A DNA stretch of 64,000 nucleotides from Acidovorax sp. MR-S7 (GCF_000400995.2 NZ_DF238979.1:1-64000), one strand, 5' to 3'; shown: positions 53,497 through 62,973, numbered from the stretch's first letter. Numbers and translations: made by a program. Notes: generated by a model not told the origin, from the letters alone.

Positions 53497-56049
53497 ATGG
53501 ACTCCCACCCGCCATCTGCCGAGCAGCCCGAATCCGCCGTGCCCACCCCGGCCCGCTGGTGGCGTACTTGGTGGCGCAGCCTCTCTCCTCACCGGCAGGA
53601 CCGCTTTGCCGCCCTGGCACCCCTGGCGGCCGTTCTCATGTTCCTTGCAGCCATCATCGCTGCGTTCTGGTATTTACGCGCAGAAGAGGTGGAGCGCGAG
53701 AAAGAGGCCCTCAAGCGCGACGTAGAATACGCCCAGCAGCGCGTGCGGCTACGCCTGCTGGAACGGCAGGAGCAAATCATGCGCATCGCGCGCGACCTGT
53801 CGAACCAGGACCTGGAGCGCGCCGATTTCGTGGCGCGCGCCGAGGGCCTGATCAGCCAGTACCCCGAGTTGCAGGCCATCACCTGGATCGACGAGCGCGG
53901 CCGCATCCGTGCCAGCCACGCGGCGCCCACGGTTACCAGTGGCCAGTTGCGCGTGGCCGGCGAGGTGCTCAAGGCCGGAGAAACGGCCGACACCTTCGGG
54001 CTGGCGCGCGATCTGCAGCAGCCGGTCTACGCACAGCCCACAGGCAGCAGCGGCGAGGCCGCCCCGCTGCTGCAGCTGCAGGTGCCGCTGTCGTACCAGG
54101 GCAAGTTCGGCGGCGTGGTGCTCAGCGAATACTCCATCGACAGCCTGCTGCGCTACGGCACGCCCACCGAGGTGCTGGCGCGCTACGCCGTCACCCTGCT
54201 CGACGGCAACGACCACGTGCTGGCCGGCACGCCGCTGGCCCCGCGCCCCGGCGCCCGCCTGCCCTGGACGGCCAAGGCCAACGGCTACGAGGTGCCCGTG
54301 TCCCCCGTCGGCAACGGCCTGGTGCTGCGCGCGCAGGCCTACCGCACCTCGCTGGGCGTGGTGGGCAGCGGACTGTTCTGGCTCGTGGGCACGCTCAGCG
54401 TGATGACCGCCTGGCTGCTGATCGCCACCTGGCGCCACACGCGCCGGCGCATGCAGGCCCAGCAGGCCCTGGTGGCCGAGACCAACTTCCGCCGGGCGAT
54501 GGAGAACTCCATGCTTACCGGCATGCGCGCGCTCGACATGGAGGGCCGCATCACCTACGTGAACGCGGCCTTCTGCCAGATGACGGGCTGGACCGAGGCC
54601 GAACTGGTCGGCCAGACGCCCCCCTTCAGCTACTGGCCCGAGGGCGAATACGAAACCCTGCACGCCCGGCTGCGCGACGAGCTTTCGGGCAGGGCCATGA
54701 TCGGCGGCTTCCAGATGCGCGTGAAGCGCCGCAACGGCACACTGTTCGACGCGCGCCTCTACGTCTCGCCGCTGGTCGATGCGCGTGGCCAGCAGGCGGG
54801 CTGGATGACGTCGATGACCGACATCACCGAGCCCAACCGCGTGCGCGAGCAGCTCACCGCCTCGCACGAGCGCTTCACCATCGTGCTGGAGGCGCTGGAC
54901 GCCTCGGTCTCCGTGGCGCCGCTGGGCAGCGAGGAGCTGCTGTTCGCCAACCGCCTGTACCGCCAGTGGTTCGGCTCCCAGACCAACGGCCACCTGCAGC
55001 TTGTGGCCCAGGCCGGCGTGCTGCCCGCACCACGCGACAGCGGCGTGGAGGACGAGGACGGGCTCATGGGCCTGCCCACCGACACGCTGACCAGCGCTCG
55101 CTCGGAGAACGCCGAGATCTACCTGCCCGACCTGGGCAAATGGCTGGAAGTGCGCTCGCGCTACCTCAACTGGGTGGACGGGCGCCTCGCGCAGATGGTG
55201 ATCGCCACCGACATCACGCCGCGCCGCCTGGCCGAGGAGCAGGCCGCGCGCCAGGCCGAGCGCGCGCAGTCCGTCAGCCGCCTCATCACCATGGGCGAGA
55301 TGGCCTCCAGCGTGGCGCACGAGCTCAACCAGCCGCTCACCGCCATCAGCAACTACTGCAGCGGCATGGTCTCGCGCATCGAAAGCGGCCAGATCACGCA
55401 GGATGCCCTGCTTTCGGCCCTCTCCAAGACCGCCCACCAGGCCCAGCGCGCGGGGCAGATCATCCAGCGCATCCGCGCCTTCGTGAAGCGCAGCGAGCCC
55501 AATCGCCAGCTCGCCGACGTGGCCGGCATGGTGGCCGAGGCCGTTGAGCTGGCCGACATCGAGCTGCGCCGCCACAACGTGCGCCTGACCCACTACGTCG
55601 CCGCGCGGCTGCCCAAGGTGATGGCCGACACCATCCTCATCGAGCAGGTGCTGGTCAACCTCATGAAGAACGGCGCCGAATCCATCGCCCATGCGCACCG
55701 TCCGCCCGCGCACCGCAGCGTGGAGCTGCGCGTGGTGCCACGCCAGGTGGACGGCCGCGACGTGATCGAATTCACCGTGCAGGACACCGGCAAGGGCCTC
55801 GCACCCGAAGTGCTGGCCCACCTGTTCGAGGCCTTCTTCTCCACCAAGAGCGAAGGCATGGGCATGGGCCTGAACCTGTGCCGCAGCATCGTCGAGTCGC
55901 ACCAGGGCAGGATGCATGCGGAGAACCTCTACAATGGAACGGAAGTGACCGGCTGCCGCTTCACCTTCTGGCTTCCGCTGGCCGATGCTGCGGATGCCAC
56001 TATGAATACCGTAGCAACATCTACCTCCACGCCAAGGACTACTGCATGA
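53497..56049 (+). CDS. Membrane sensor histidine kinase with PAS domains
   Basis: The 850-residue kinase has membrane helices at about 41-60 and 289-312 enclosing a periplasmic sensor. PAS domains follow (about 330-450 and 455-575), then a HisKA domain with phospho-acceptor His608 in VAHELNQPL and an HATPase domain with DTGKGLAPE and GMGMGLNL. No strong ribosome-binding site precedes ATG 53497; an upstream TTG at 53431 would add 22 residues. Its stop overlaps the response-regulator start (ATGA), so the pair is coupled. Divergent from aceE. The input signal is unknown. Confidence 0.92.
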   Translation: MDSHPPSAEQPESAVPTPARWWRTWWRSLSPHRQDRFAALAPLAAVLMFLAAIIAAFWYLRAEEVEREKEALKRDVEYAQQRVRLRLLERQEQIMRIARDLSNQDLERADFVARAEGLISQYPELQAITWIDERGRIRASHAAPTVTSGQLRVAGEVLKAGETADTFGLARDLQQPVYAQPTGSSGEAAPLLQLQVPLSYQGKFGGVVLSEYSIDSLLRYGTPTEVLARYAVTLLDGNDHVLAGTPLAPRPGARLPWTAKANGYEVPVSPVGNGLVLRAQAYRTSLGVVGSGLFWLVGTLSVMTAWLLIATWRHTRRRMQAQQALVAETNFRRAMENSMLTGMRALDMEGRITYVNAAFCQMTGWTEAELVGQTPPFSYWPEGEYETLHARLRDELSGRAMIGGFQMRVKRRNGTLFDARLYVSPLVDARGQQAGWMTSMTDITEPNRVREQLTASHERFTIVLEALDASVSVAPLGSEELLFANRLYRQWFGSQTNGHLQLVAQAGVLPAPRDSGVEDEDGLMGLPTDTLTSARSENAEIYLPDLGKWLEVRSRYLNWVDGRLAQMVIATDITPRRLAEEQAARQAERAQSVSRLITMGEMASSVAHELNQPLTAISNYCSGMVSRIESGQITQDALLSALSKTAHQAQRAGQIIQRIRAFVKRSEPNRQLADVAGMVAEAVELADIELRRHNVRLTHYVAARLPKVMADTILIEQVLVNLMKNGAESIAHAHRPPAHRSVELRVVPRQVDGRDVIEFTVQDTGKGLAPEVLAHLFEAFFSTKSEGMGMGLNLCRSIVESHQGRMHAENLYNGTEVTGCRFTFWLPLADAADATMNTVATSTSTPRTTA

Positions 56050-56672
56050 GCTTGCTTCCGAAAAAAGGCACCGTCTACGTCGTCGATGACGACGAAGCCG
56101 TCCGCGACTCCCTCCAGTGGCTGCTGGAAGGCAAGGACTACCGGGTACGCTGCTTTGATTCGGCCGAATCCTTCCTCGCACGCTACGACCCCCGCGAAGT
56201 CGCCTGCCTGATCGTGGACATCCGCATGGGCGGCATGACCGGTCTCGAACTGCAGGACCGCCTGGTGGAGCGCAAGTCGCCCCTGCCCATCGTCTTCATC
56301 ACCGGCCACGGCGACGTGCCCATGGCCGTCAACACCATGAAGAAGGGCGCGCTGGACTTCATCCAGAAGCCCTTCAACGAGGAAGAGCTGCTCGGCCTCG
56401 TCGAGCGCATGCTGGACCACGCGCGCGAATCCTTCGCCGACCACCAGCAGGCCGCCAGCCGCGACGCGCTGCTGTCCAAGCTCACCGGCCGAGAGGCACA
56501 GGTGCTCGAGCGCATCGTCGCCGGCCGCCTGAACAAGCAGATCGCCGACGATCTGGGCATCAGCATCAAGACGGTGGAGGCACACCGCGCCAACATCATG
56601 GAAAAGCTCAACGCCAACACCGTGGCGGACCTGCTCAAGATCGCCCTGGGACAAAGCGCGGCCAAGGCCTGA
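56046..56672 (+). CDS. FixJ/LuxR-family response regulator
   Basis: The 208-residue DNA-binding response regulator has a receiver domain with acidic cluster VDDDE, phospho-acceptor Asp58 in IVDIRMGG, and Lys in the FIQKPF motif. The C-terminal LuxR-type helix-turn-helix includes LTGREAQVLERIVAGRLNKQ and ISIKTVEAHRANI (about 144-190). The start ATG at 56046 overlaps the kinase stop. It is the cognate partner of the upstream kinase. A terminator-like repeat (copy 16) follows. Target genes unknown; the adjacent aceE cluster is a candidate. Confidence 0.93.
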   Translation: MSLLPKKGTVYVVDDDEAVRDSLQWLLEGKDYRVRCFDSAESFLARYDPREVACLIVDIRMGGMTGLELQDRLVERKSPLPIVFITGHGDVPMAVNTMKKGALDFIQKPFNEEELLGLVERMLDHARESFADHQQAASRDALLSKLTGREAQVLERIVAGRLNKQIADDLGISIKTVEAHRANIMEKLNANTVADLLKIALGQSAAKA

Positions 56673-56689
56673 AACGCTCTCCTTTCCAT

Positions 56690-56729
56690 AGCTGCCTGCG
56701 CATGCTCCACAAGCGCCAGGCAGCTTTTT
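56690..56729 (+). terminator. Rho-independent terminator formed by dispersed repeat copy 16
   Basis: AGCTGCCTG (56690-56698) pairs with CAGGCAGCT (56717-56725) around CGCATGCTCCACAAGCGC and is followed by TTTTT (56725-56729). It belongs to the repeat family (TAGCTGCCTGCGC, AAGCGCCAGGCAGCT) and ends the kinase-regulator transcript 18 bases after the stop. Confidence 0.75.
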
Positions 56730-56757
56730 CATTTGTAATTCGGACGCTTCCACCACC

Positions 56758-57609
56758 ATGACAGCCCAACTGATCGACGGCAACGCCCTTTCGCGCCAAC
56801 TGCGCGCCGACGTCGCAACGCGCACCGCCGCGCTGAAAAACCGCGGCATCACGCCCGGCCTGGCCGTGGTGCTGGTGGGCGACAACCCGGCCAGCCAGGT
56901 CTATGTGCGCAATAAGGTCAAGGCCTGCGAGGACGTAGGCTTCCACTCGGTGCTGGAAAAGTACGAGGCCACGATGACCGAGGCCGAGCTGCTCGCGCGC
57001 GTCGAGGCGCTGAACGACGACCCGGCCATCCACGGCATCCTGGTGCAGCTGCCGCTGCCCGCGCACATCGACGACCACAAGGTCATCGAAGCCATCTCGC
57101 CCCTGAAGGACGTGGACGGCTTCCACGTCGCCAGCGCCGGCGCGCTGATGGTGGGCGAAGTCGGCTTCAAGGCCTGCACGCCCTACGGCTGCATGAAGAT
57201 GCTCGAATCCATCGGCATGAAGGACCTGCGCGGCAAGCACGCCGTGGTCATCGGCCGCAGCAACATCGTGGGCAAGCCGATGGCGATGATGCTGCTGGCC
57301 GCCAACGCCACGGTCACCGTGTGCCACAGCGGCACGGCCGACCTGGCCGCGATGACGCGGCAGGCCGACGTGGTGGTCGCCGCCGTGGGCAAGCGCAACG
57401 TGCTGACGGCCGGCATGGTCAAGCCCGGCGCCGTGGTCATCGACGTGGGCATGAACCGCAACGACGAGGGCAAGCTCTGCGGCGACGTCGATTTCGACGG
57501 CGTGAAGGAAGTCGCCGGCTACATCACCCCCGTGCCCGGCGGCGTCGGCCCCATGACCATCACCATGCTGCTGGTCAACACCCTCGAAGCCGCCGAACGC
57601 CTTGCTTGA
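56758..57609 (+). CDS. folD: Methylenetetrahydrofolate dehydrogenase / methenyltetrahydrofolate cyclohydrolase
   Basis: Bifunctional one-carbon enzyme using NADP+. The 283-residue protein has the FolD signatures [12 protein letters not shown] (active-site Lys), [13 protein letters not shown] (cofactor site) and [11 protein letters not shown] near the C terminus. The start is ATG at 56758 ([12 protein letters not shown]). No clear operon partner upstream because of the preceding terminator; the M3 peptidase starts 31 bases after its stop on the same strand. Confidence 0.97.
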   Translation: MTAQLIDGNALSRQLRADVATRTAALKNRGITPGLAVVLVGDNPASQVYVRNKVKACEDVGFHSVLEKYEATMTEAELLARVEALNDDPAIHGILVQLPLPAHIDDHKVIEAISPLKDVDGFHVASAGALMVGEVGFKACTPYGCMKMLESIGMKDLRGKHAVVIGRSNIVGKPMAMMLLAANATVTVCHSGTADLAAMTRQADVVVAAVGKRNVLTAGMVKPGAVVIDVGMNRNDEGKLCGDVDFDGVKEVAGYITPVPGGVGPMTITMLLVNTLEAAERLA

Positions 57610-57640
57610 ACCCTTGGGCCCCGACGCTATCTATACCCGC

Positions 57641-59671
57641 ATGAGCAATCCCCTCCTCGACTTCTCGGGCCCGATCCCGTTCGACCGCATCACCCCCGCC
57701 GACGTGGCCCCGGCCATGGACGCACTGCTGCGCCGTGCCGACACCGCGCTGGAAACCGTCACCGCGCCCGGCTTCCCAGCCGAGTGGAACGCGATCGCCC
57801 GCGTGCTCGACGTGGCCACGGAAGAACTGGGCCGCTCCTTCAGCGCCGTGAGCCACCTCAACAGCGTGGCCGACACACCCGAGCTGCGCGCCGCCTACAA
57901 CGAGGCCCTGCCCCGCGTCACCGAGTTCTGGACGCGCCTGGGCGCCGACGAGCGCCTCTACGCCAAGTACAAGGCCATCGACCCCGCCACGCTGGGCGCC
58001 GAGCAGCGCCAGGCCCACACCAACGCCATGCGCAACTTCGTGCTCTCGGGCGCCGAGCTGCAGGGCGCGGCCAAGGAGCGCTTCGCCGCCATCCAGGAAC
58101 GCCTGGCCGAGCTGCAGCAGAAGTTCAGCGAGAACACGCTCGACGCCACCGACGCCTTCGCCTACTACGCCAGCGCCGATGAGCTGGAAGGCGTGCCCAC
58201 CGATGTGGTGCAGGCCGCGCGCGCCTCAGCGCAAGCCGAGGGCAGGGACGGCCACAAGCTCACGCTCAAGATGCCCTGCTACCTGCCCGTGATGCAGTTC
58301 GCCCGCAGCAGCGCCCTGCGCGAGCGCCTCTACCGCGCCTACGTCACGCGCGCCTCCGACCAGGCCGAGGGGGAAGGAAAGCGCTTCGACAACACCGCCG
58401 TCATGGCCGAGATCCTGGCCCTGCGCAAGGAAGAAGCCGCCCTGCTGGGCTACGCCAATTTCGGCGAGGTCTCCGTCGTGCCCAAGATGGCCCAGTCGCC
58501 CGCGCAGGTGGTCGGCTTCCTGCGCGACCTGGCCGCCCGCGCCCGCCCCTATGCCGAGAAGGACGTGGCCGACCTGCGCGCCTTCGCCGCCGAACACCTG
58601 GGCCTGGCCGACCCGCAGCCCTGGGATTGGCCCTATGTCTCCGAAAAGCTCAAGGAAGCGCGCTACGCCTTCAGCGAGCAGGAGGTCAAGCAGTACTTCA
58701 CCGCGCCCAAGGTGCTCGCGGGCCTGTTCAAGATCGTCGAGACGCTGTTCGAAGTGGCCATCCGCCGCGACGAAGCGCCCGTGTGGCACCCCGCCGTGGA
58801 GTTCTACCGCATCGAGCGCGGCGGGCAACTGGTGGGCCAGTTCTACCTCGACCAGCCCGCCCGCCAGGGCAAGCGCGGCGGCGCCTGGATGGACGACGCG
58901 CGCGCGCGCTGGCTTCGCCCCGACACCGGGGCGCTGCAGACGCCCGTGGCGCACCTGGTCTGCAACTTCGCGAGCGGCGTGGAGGGCAAGCCGCCGCTGC
59001 TCACGCACGACGACGTCATCACCCTGTTCCACGAATTCGGCCACGGCCTGCACCACATGCTCACGCAGGTGAACGAGCGCGACGTCTCCGGCATCAGCGG
59101 CGTGGAGTGGGATGCGGTGGAGCTGCCCAGCCAGTTCATGGAGAACTTCTGCTGGGAGTGGGACGTGCTCAAGCACATGACCGCCCACGTGGACACCGGC
59201 GCGCCGCTGCCGCGCGCGCTCTACGACAAGATGATCGCGGCCAAGAACTTCCAGGCCGGCATGGGCACGCTGCGGCAGATCGAGTTCTCGCTGTTCGACA
59301 TGCTGCTGCACACCGAGCACGATCCTTCCAAGGACCTGCAGCCCCTGCTCGACCAGGTGCGCAGCGAAGTCGCGGTGCTCCAGCCGCCCGCCTTCAGCCG
59401 CACGGCGCACACCTTCAGCCACATCTTCGCGGGCGGCTACGCGGCCGGCTACTACAGCTACAAGTGGGCCGAGGTGCTGAGCGCCGATGCCTACGCCGCC
59501 TTCGAGGAAACTGCCGGGGCCGACGGCCAGCCCAGCCTGGAAACGGGCCGCCGCTACCGCCAGGCCATCCTGGAAGCCGGCGGCAGCCGCCCGGCGATGG
59601 AATCCTTCAAGGCCTTCCGCGGCCGCGAGCCCAGCCTGGACGCACTGCTGCGCCACCAGGGCATGGCATGA
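57641..59671 (+). CDS. prlC: M3-family oligopeptidase A (zinc)
   Basis: Degrades short peptides, including signal-peptide fragments, in the cytoplasm. The 676-residue protein has the zinc motif HEFGH (His464, Glu465, His468) and the third ligand Glu494 in DAVELPSQ. Start ATG at 57641 (MSNPLLDFSGPIPFD). Length and motif match oligopeptidase A (OpdA/PrlC). It follows folD and precedes repeat copy 17, which begins 11 bases after its stop. Confidence 0.95.
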   Translation: MSNPLLDFSGPIPFDRITPADVAPAMDALLRRADTALETVTAPGFPAEWNAIARVLDVATEELGRSFSAVSHLNSVADTPELRAAYNEALPRVTEFWTRLGADERLYAKYKAIDPATLGAEQRQAHTNAMRNFVLSGAELQGAAKERFAAIQERLAELQQKFSENTLDATDAFAYYASADELEGVPTDVVQAARASAQAEGRDGHKLTLKMPCYLPVMQFARSSALRERLYRAYVTRASDQAEGEGKRFDNTAVMAEILALRKEEAALLGYANFGEVSVVPKMAQSPAQVVGFLRDLAARARPYAEKDVADLRAFAAEHLGLADPQPWDWPYVSEKLKEARYAFSEQEVKQYFTAPKVLAGLFKIVETLFEVAIRRDEAPVWHPAVEFYRIERGGQLVGQFYLDQPARQGKRGGAWMDDARARWLRPDTGALQTPVAHLVCNFASGVEGKPPLLTHDDVITLFHEFGHGLHHMLTQVNERDVSGISGVEWDAVELPSQFMENFCWEWDVLKHMTAHVDTGAPLPRALYDKMIAAKNFQAGMGTLRQIEFSLFDMLLHTEHDPSKDLQPLLDQVRSEVAVLQPPAFSRTAHTFSHIFAGGYAAGYYSYKWAEVLSADAYAAFEETAGADGQPSLETGRRYRQAILEAGGSRPAMESFKAFRGREPSLDALLRHQGMA

Positions 59672-59681
59672 AGAAAAAGTG

Positions 59682-59757
59682 AGCTGCTTGCGCTTTCCAG
59701 CCAAGGGGTTCCGCCGCTTTTCAGTGCCAATCCTTTGACAGAAAAGCGCAAGCAGCT
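59682..59757. repeat. Dispersed repeat, copy 17: composite with 15-base inverted arms
   Basis: AGCTGCTTGCGCTTT (59682-59696) is the exact reverse complement of AAAGCGCAAGCAGCT (59743-59757). The arms are 46 bases apart, so this looks like two half-elements facing each other. It fills much of the gap between the oligopeptidase and the glutaredoxin-like gene. Confidence 0.85.
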
Positions 59758-59796
59758 ATGATTTTTGAAATCACCCGCGAGAACAGGAGCGCCCGC

Positions 59797-60435
59797 ATGA
59801 CCCCCTTCCGCTTTGCCGCCGCCGTGGGCTGCGCCGCTCTGGCCCTCGGCGCCGCACACGCCCAGCAGGTGTACCGGATCGTGGGGCCCGACGGCAAGGT
59901 GACGTTCTCCGACCGCGCGCCCGATGCCAGCGCATCCGCCACCCCGCTCGGCGGCGGCCCACGCGCCGCCGGCGCGGGCGACGCGCTGCCCTATGCGCTG
60001 CGCCAGGTGGCCTCGCGCTTTCCCGTCACGCTCTACACCGGCAGCGACTGCGCGCCCTGCGCCAGCGCGCGCACCCTGCTGGTCCAGCGCGGCGTGCCCT
60101 TCACCGAGAAGACGGTCAACACCAACGAGGACATCGAAGCGCTGCAGCGCCTGAGCGGCAGTGCCAGCCTGCCGTTCGGCACCATCGGCGGCCAGCAGCT
60201 CAAGGGCTTCTCCGACCTGGAGTGGACGCAGTACCTCGACGCGGCCGGCTACCCCGCCAAGTCGCAACTGCCACCCAGCTACCGCCGCCCCGCCGCCACG
60301 CCATTGGTGGCCGCCGTGCCGCCAGCCGCCGCGCCAGCGCAGACACCTGCGTCCGCCCCGCGCCGCGCGCCGGTGCCGGCGCCAGCGGCCCCAAGCGGCC
60401 CGGCGCCGTCCAACCCGGCCGGCATCGTCTTCTGA
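59797..60435 (+). CDS. Secreted DUF4124 plus glutaredoxin-like protein
   Basis: The 212-residue protein has a signal peptide (MTPFRFAAAVGCAALALGAA, 1-20), an N-terminal DUF4124 segment (VYRIVGPDGKVTFSDRAP) and a glutaredoxin fold with a CAPC redox pair in GSDCAPCASAR and a TLP-like SLPFGTIGG cis-Pro loop. A Pro/Ala-rich tail of about 45 residues follows. The start ATG at 59797 has AGGAG eight bases upstream. It is likely a periplasmic thiol-disulfide protein. Its stop is one base away from the convergent rpiA stop. Confidence 0.88.
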   Translation: MTPFRFAAAVGCAALALGAAHAQQVYRIVGPDGKVTFSDRAPDASASATPLGGGPRAAGAGDALPYALRQVASRFPVTLYTGSDCAPCASARTLLVQRGVPFTEKTVNTNEDIEALQRLSGSASLPFGTIGGQQLKGFSDLEWTQYLDAAGYPAKSQLPPSYRRPAATPLVAAVPPAAAPAQTPASAPRRAPVPAPAAPSGPAPSNPAGIVF

Positions 60436-60436
60436 T

Positions 60437-61126
60437 TCAGAACGACAGCGTCTTCACGCCCTGCGCGGTGCCCAGCAGGCACACGCTGGCCTTCTGGTGC
60501 GCGAACACGCCCACCGTCACCACGCCGGGCCACTGGTTCACCTCGCTCTCGAAGGCCAGCGGGTCGCTCACGGTGAGGCCGCGCACGTCCAGGATGTGCT
60601 GGCCGTTGTCGGTCACCAGAGGCTGGCCGTCCTTCAGGCGCAGCGTGGCCTCTCCGCCCAGCGACTCGAAGCGGCGCGCGATCTGCGCGGTGGCCATGGG
60701 AATCACCTCCACCGGCAGCGGAAAGCCGCCCAGCACCTCGACCAGCTTGGACTCGTCTGCGATGCACACGAAGCGCTGCGCCAGCGCCGCGACGATCTTC
60801 TCGCGCGTGAGCGCCGCGCCGCCGCCCTTGACCATGTAGCCGCGGCCGTCGATCTCGTCGGCGCCGTCGATGTAGACCGAGAGCGAGCGCACCTCGTTCG
60901 CGTCCAGCACGGGAATGCCCAGCGCCCGCAGCCGCTCCGTGCTCGCCACCGAGCTGGACACCGCGCCGCGCACCTGGTCCTTCATGCTGGCCAGTGCGTC
61001 GATGAACTTGTTGACTGTCGAGCCCGTGCCCACGCCCACCACCTCGCCCTGCACCACGTACTGCAGCGCGGCCTGGCCCACCAGGGTCTTGAGTTCGTCT
61101 TGGGAGAGGGGAGCGGGTGTCGTCAT
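60437..61126 (-). CDS. rpiA: Ribose-5-phosphate isomerase A
   Basis: Interconverts ribose 5-phosphate and ribulose 5-phosphate in the pentose phosphate pathway. The 229-residue protein has [16 protein letters not shown] (phosphate loop), DGADEID (catalytic acid) and [12 protein letters not shown]. The start is ATG at 61126. It is divergent from pyrD (38 bases apart) and its stop abuts the DUF4124-glutaredoxin gene on the opposite strand. Confidence 0.97.
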   Translation of the reverse strand: MTTPAPLSQDELKTLVGQAALQYVVQGEVVGVGTGSTVNKFIDALASMKDQVRGAVSSSVASTERLRALGIPVLDANEVRSLSVYIDGADEIDGRGYMVKGGGAALTREKIVAALAQRFVCIADESKLVEVLGGFPLPVEVIPMATAQIARRFESLGGEATLRLKDGQPLVTDNGQHILDVRGLTVSDPLAFESEVNQWPGVVTVGVFAHQKASVCLLGTAQGVKTLSF

Positions 61127-61164
61127 GGGGGAAAATCCAAAGAAGTGAACCCTGGATTATCCGC

Positions 61165-62244
61165 ATGTCCCTCCTGCCCTACGCCCTCGCCCGCCCTTTC
61201 CTCTTCGGCATGGATGCCGAAGCCGCCCACGAACTGACCATGGACATGCTGGCGCGCGGCCAGCGCACGCCGCTGCAATGGGCATGGTGCAACGAGACGG
61301 TGGGCGACCCGGTGCAGCTGGCGGGCCTCACCTTTCCCAACCGCGTGGGCCTGGCCGCCGGGCTGGACAAGAACGCGCGCTGCATCGACGCGCTGGCCGC
61401 TATGGGCTTCGGCTTCGTCGAGGTGGGCACCGTCACGCCCAAGGGCCAGCCCGGCAACCCCAGGCCGCGCATGTTCCGCATTCCGCAGAAGAACGCGCTC
61501 ATCAACCGCCTGGGCTTCAACAACGACGGGCTGGATGCGTTCATCGCCAACGTGCAGCGCTCGCAGGTGCGTGCGCAGGGCAACCTGGCGCAGGGCAACC
61601 TGGCGCAAGGCAAGCCACTGCTGCTGGGCCTGAACATCGGCAAGAATGCCGCCACGCCGATCGAGCGCGCCACGGATGACTACCTCGCCTGCCTGGAGGG
61701 CGTGTACCCGCATGCCGACTACGTGACGGTGAACATCAGCTCGCCCAACACCCAGAACCTGCGCGCGCTGCAAAGCGACGAGGCGCTGGACACGCTGCTC
61801 TCGGCCATCGCGGAACGCCGCGAACAGCTCGCCACCGCGCAGGGCCGCCGCGTGCCCATCTTCGTGAAGATCGCGCCCGACCTCGATGCGGACCAGATCG
61901 CGGTGATCGCCGCCACGCTGCAGCGCCACGGCATGGACGGCGTGATCGCCACCAACACCACCATCGCCCGCGACGCGGTGCAGGGCCTGCCCCATGCCGG
62001 CGAGACCGGCGGCCTGAGCGGAGCGCCCGTCCTGGAGGCCAGCAACGCGGTGATCCGCCAGCTGCGCGCGGCGCTGGGCCCGTCGTTCCCGATCATCGGC
62101 GTGGGGGGCATCCTGAGCGCAGAGGACGCCGTGGGCAAGATCCGCGCGGGCGCGGATGTGGTGCAGATCTACACGGGCCTCATCTACGAGGGCCCCGCGC
62201 TTGTTTCCAGGGCCGCGCGGGCCCTGCGGGACATGCGCCGCTGA
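61165..62244 (+). CDS. pyrD: Quinone-dependent dihydroorotate dehydrogenase (class 2)
   Basis: Oxidises dihydroorotate to orotate at the inner membrane, passing electrons to quinone. The 359-residue protein has [27 protein letters not shown] with the class 2 catalytic serine, and [11 protein letters not shown]. The N-terminal helices for membrane contact are present. Start ATG at 61165 (MSLLPYAL). A 15-base tandem duplication (61573-61602) inserts NLAQG repeats in a surface loop. Its TGA directly abuts the next gene's stop (TCA) on the other strand. Confidence 0.96.
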   Translation: MSLLPYALARPFLFGMDAEAAHELTMDMLARGQRTPLQWAWCNETVGDPVQLAGLTFPNRVGLAAGLDKNARCIDALAAMGFGFVEVGTVTPKGQPGNPRPRMFRIPQKNALINRLGFNNDGLDAFIANVQRSQVRAQGNLAQGNLAQGKPLLLGLNIGKNAATPIERATDDYLACLEGVYPHADYVTVNISSPNTQNLRALQSDEALDTLLSAIAERREQLATAQGRRVPIFVKIAPDLDADQIAVIAATLQRHGMDGVIATNTTIARDAVQGLPHAGETGGLSGAPVLEASNAVIRQLRAALGPSFPIIGVGGILSAEDAVGKIRAGADVVQIYTGLIYEGPALVSRAARALRDMRR

Positions 62245-62559
62245 TCAGCCGCGGCGCAGGCGCACCACCAGCGGCATCACCATGCCCGCCCAGCGGATCA
62301 GCCGCGCGGGCCCGGCCATCACGGCCACACCCACGGCGGCGGCCGTGACCAGGGGATGCAGACGCGCGAACGCGAGCACGCGCATGGCCACCGGCGCGCC
62401 GGGTTCCACGCGGCCCGCGCCTTCGGAGGCCATGACCGCACGGCTCTGACGGTAGGCGGTGCGACGCGCCTTCAGTCGTTCGCGCTGCACGAGGATGCGG
62501 TTCAGCACCTTCTGCTGTTCCGGGCTGGCGGGCGCTGCCGCCGGGCGGTTCGTGTCCAT
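62245..62559 (-). CDS. Small membrane-associated protein, YqjK-like position
   Basis: The 104-residue protein has a basic N-terminal helix (QQKVLNRILVQRERLKARRT) and one C-terminal hydrophobic stretch (about 71-90, HPLVTAAAVGVAVMAGPA). The layout and the place after the DUF883 and holin-family genes match YqjK of the yqjD-yqjE-yqjK group. I cannot prove homology by eye. Start ATG at 62559, two bases after the upstream gene's stop. Function unknown. Confidence 0.75.
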   Translation of the reverse strand: MDTNRPAAAPASPEQQKVLNRILVQRERLKARRTAYRQSRAVMASEGAGRVEPGAPVAMRVLAFARLHPLVTAAAVGVAVMAGPARLIRWAGMVMPLVVRLRRG

Positions 62560-62561
62560 GG

Positions 62562-62957
62562 CTACAGCTGCTCCTTGATCACCTGCCAGTCGTTGGCGAG
62601 TTCCCTGCGCGTGAGCGCGAAGGCGTTGCCTGCCTGGCGCACGGTGGACATCAAACAGGCCACCACGACACCGCAGGCCACCACGCTACCGCCCGCCAGC
62701 AGCCAGGCCACCAGCGTGCGGTGCGGCGTATCCCAGAACTGCACCAGCACCGCCAGCGCCAGCAGCAGCAGCGCCACGACGGCCAGCGCGCCCAGGACGA
62801 TGGCCAGCGCCACCATCTGCGCCACCCTGCGTTTCTGGTCCGCCCATTCGAGCCGTGCCAGCTCCATACGGTCTTCGGCCGCAATGGCCCCTTCGATCAC
62901 GGCGGCGCGCCAGCGCGCCAGCCAGCCGTCCAGACCCAGCAGGGAGAGCCAGTTCAT
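62562..62957 (-). CDS. Phage-holin superfamily (DUF1469/YqjE-like) membrane protein
   Basis: The 131-residue protein has two membrane helices (about 48-68 and 82-102) between charged ends, the DUF1469 'Phage_holin_3_6' pattern. Despite the name it is a chromosomal YqjE-type protein, not phage. Start ATG at 62957 (MNWLSLLGLDGW). It forms a three-gene leftward set with the DUF883 gene (16 bases upstream) and the YqjK-like gene (2 bases downstream). Such sets are linked to stress and ribosome/membrane association; detailed role unknown. Confidence 0.85.
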   Translation of the reverse strand: MNWLSLLGLDGWLARWRAAVIEGAIAAEDRMELARLEWADQKRRVAQMVALAIVLGALAVVALLLLALAVLVQFWDTPHRTLVAWLLAGGSVVACGVVVACLMSTVRQAGNAFALTRRELANDWQVIKEQL

Positions 62958-62973
62958 GCGCAGGTTCCCCGAA

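Noticed and set aside
53497-56049. Kinase considered as the oxygen sensor FixL
   Set aside because: Although its partner is FixJ-like, the kinase has a large periplasmic domain and I could not identify the heme-binding histidine context in its PAS domains; no nitrogen-fixation genes are present.
61573-61602. pyrD tandem repeat as a frameshift or disruption
   Set aside because: The unit is 15 bases, so the frame is kept and all catalytic motifs downstream are intact.
62562-62957. Holin-like protein as a sign of prophage
   Set aside because: The DUF1469 family is chromosomal (YqjE type) and sits in a normal yqjD/E/K-like set. No phage structural, integrase or lysis gene is nearby.
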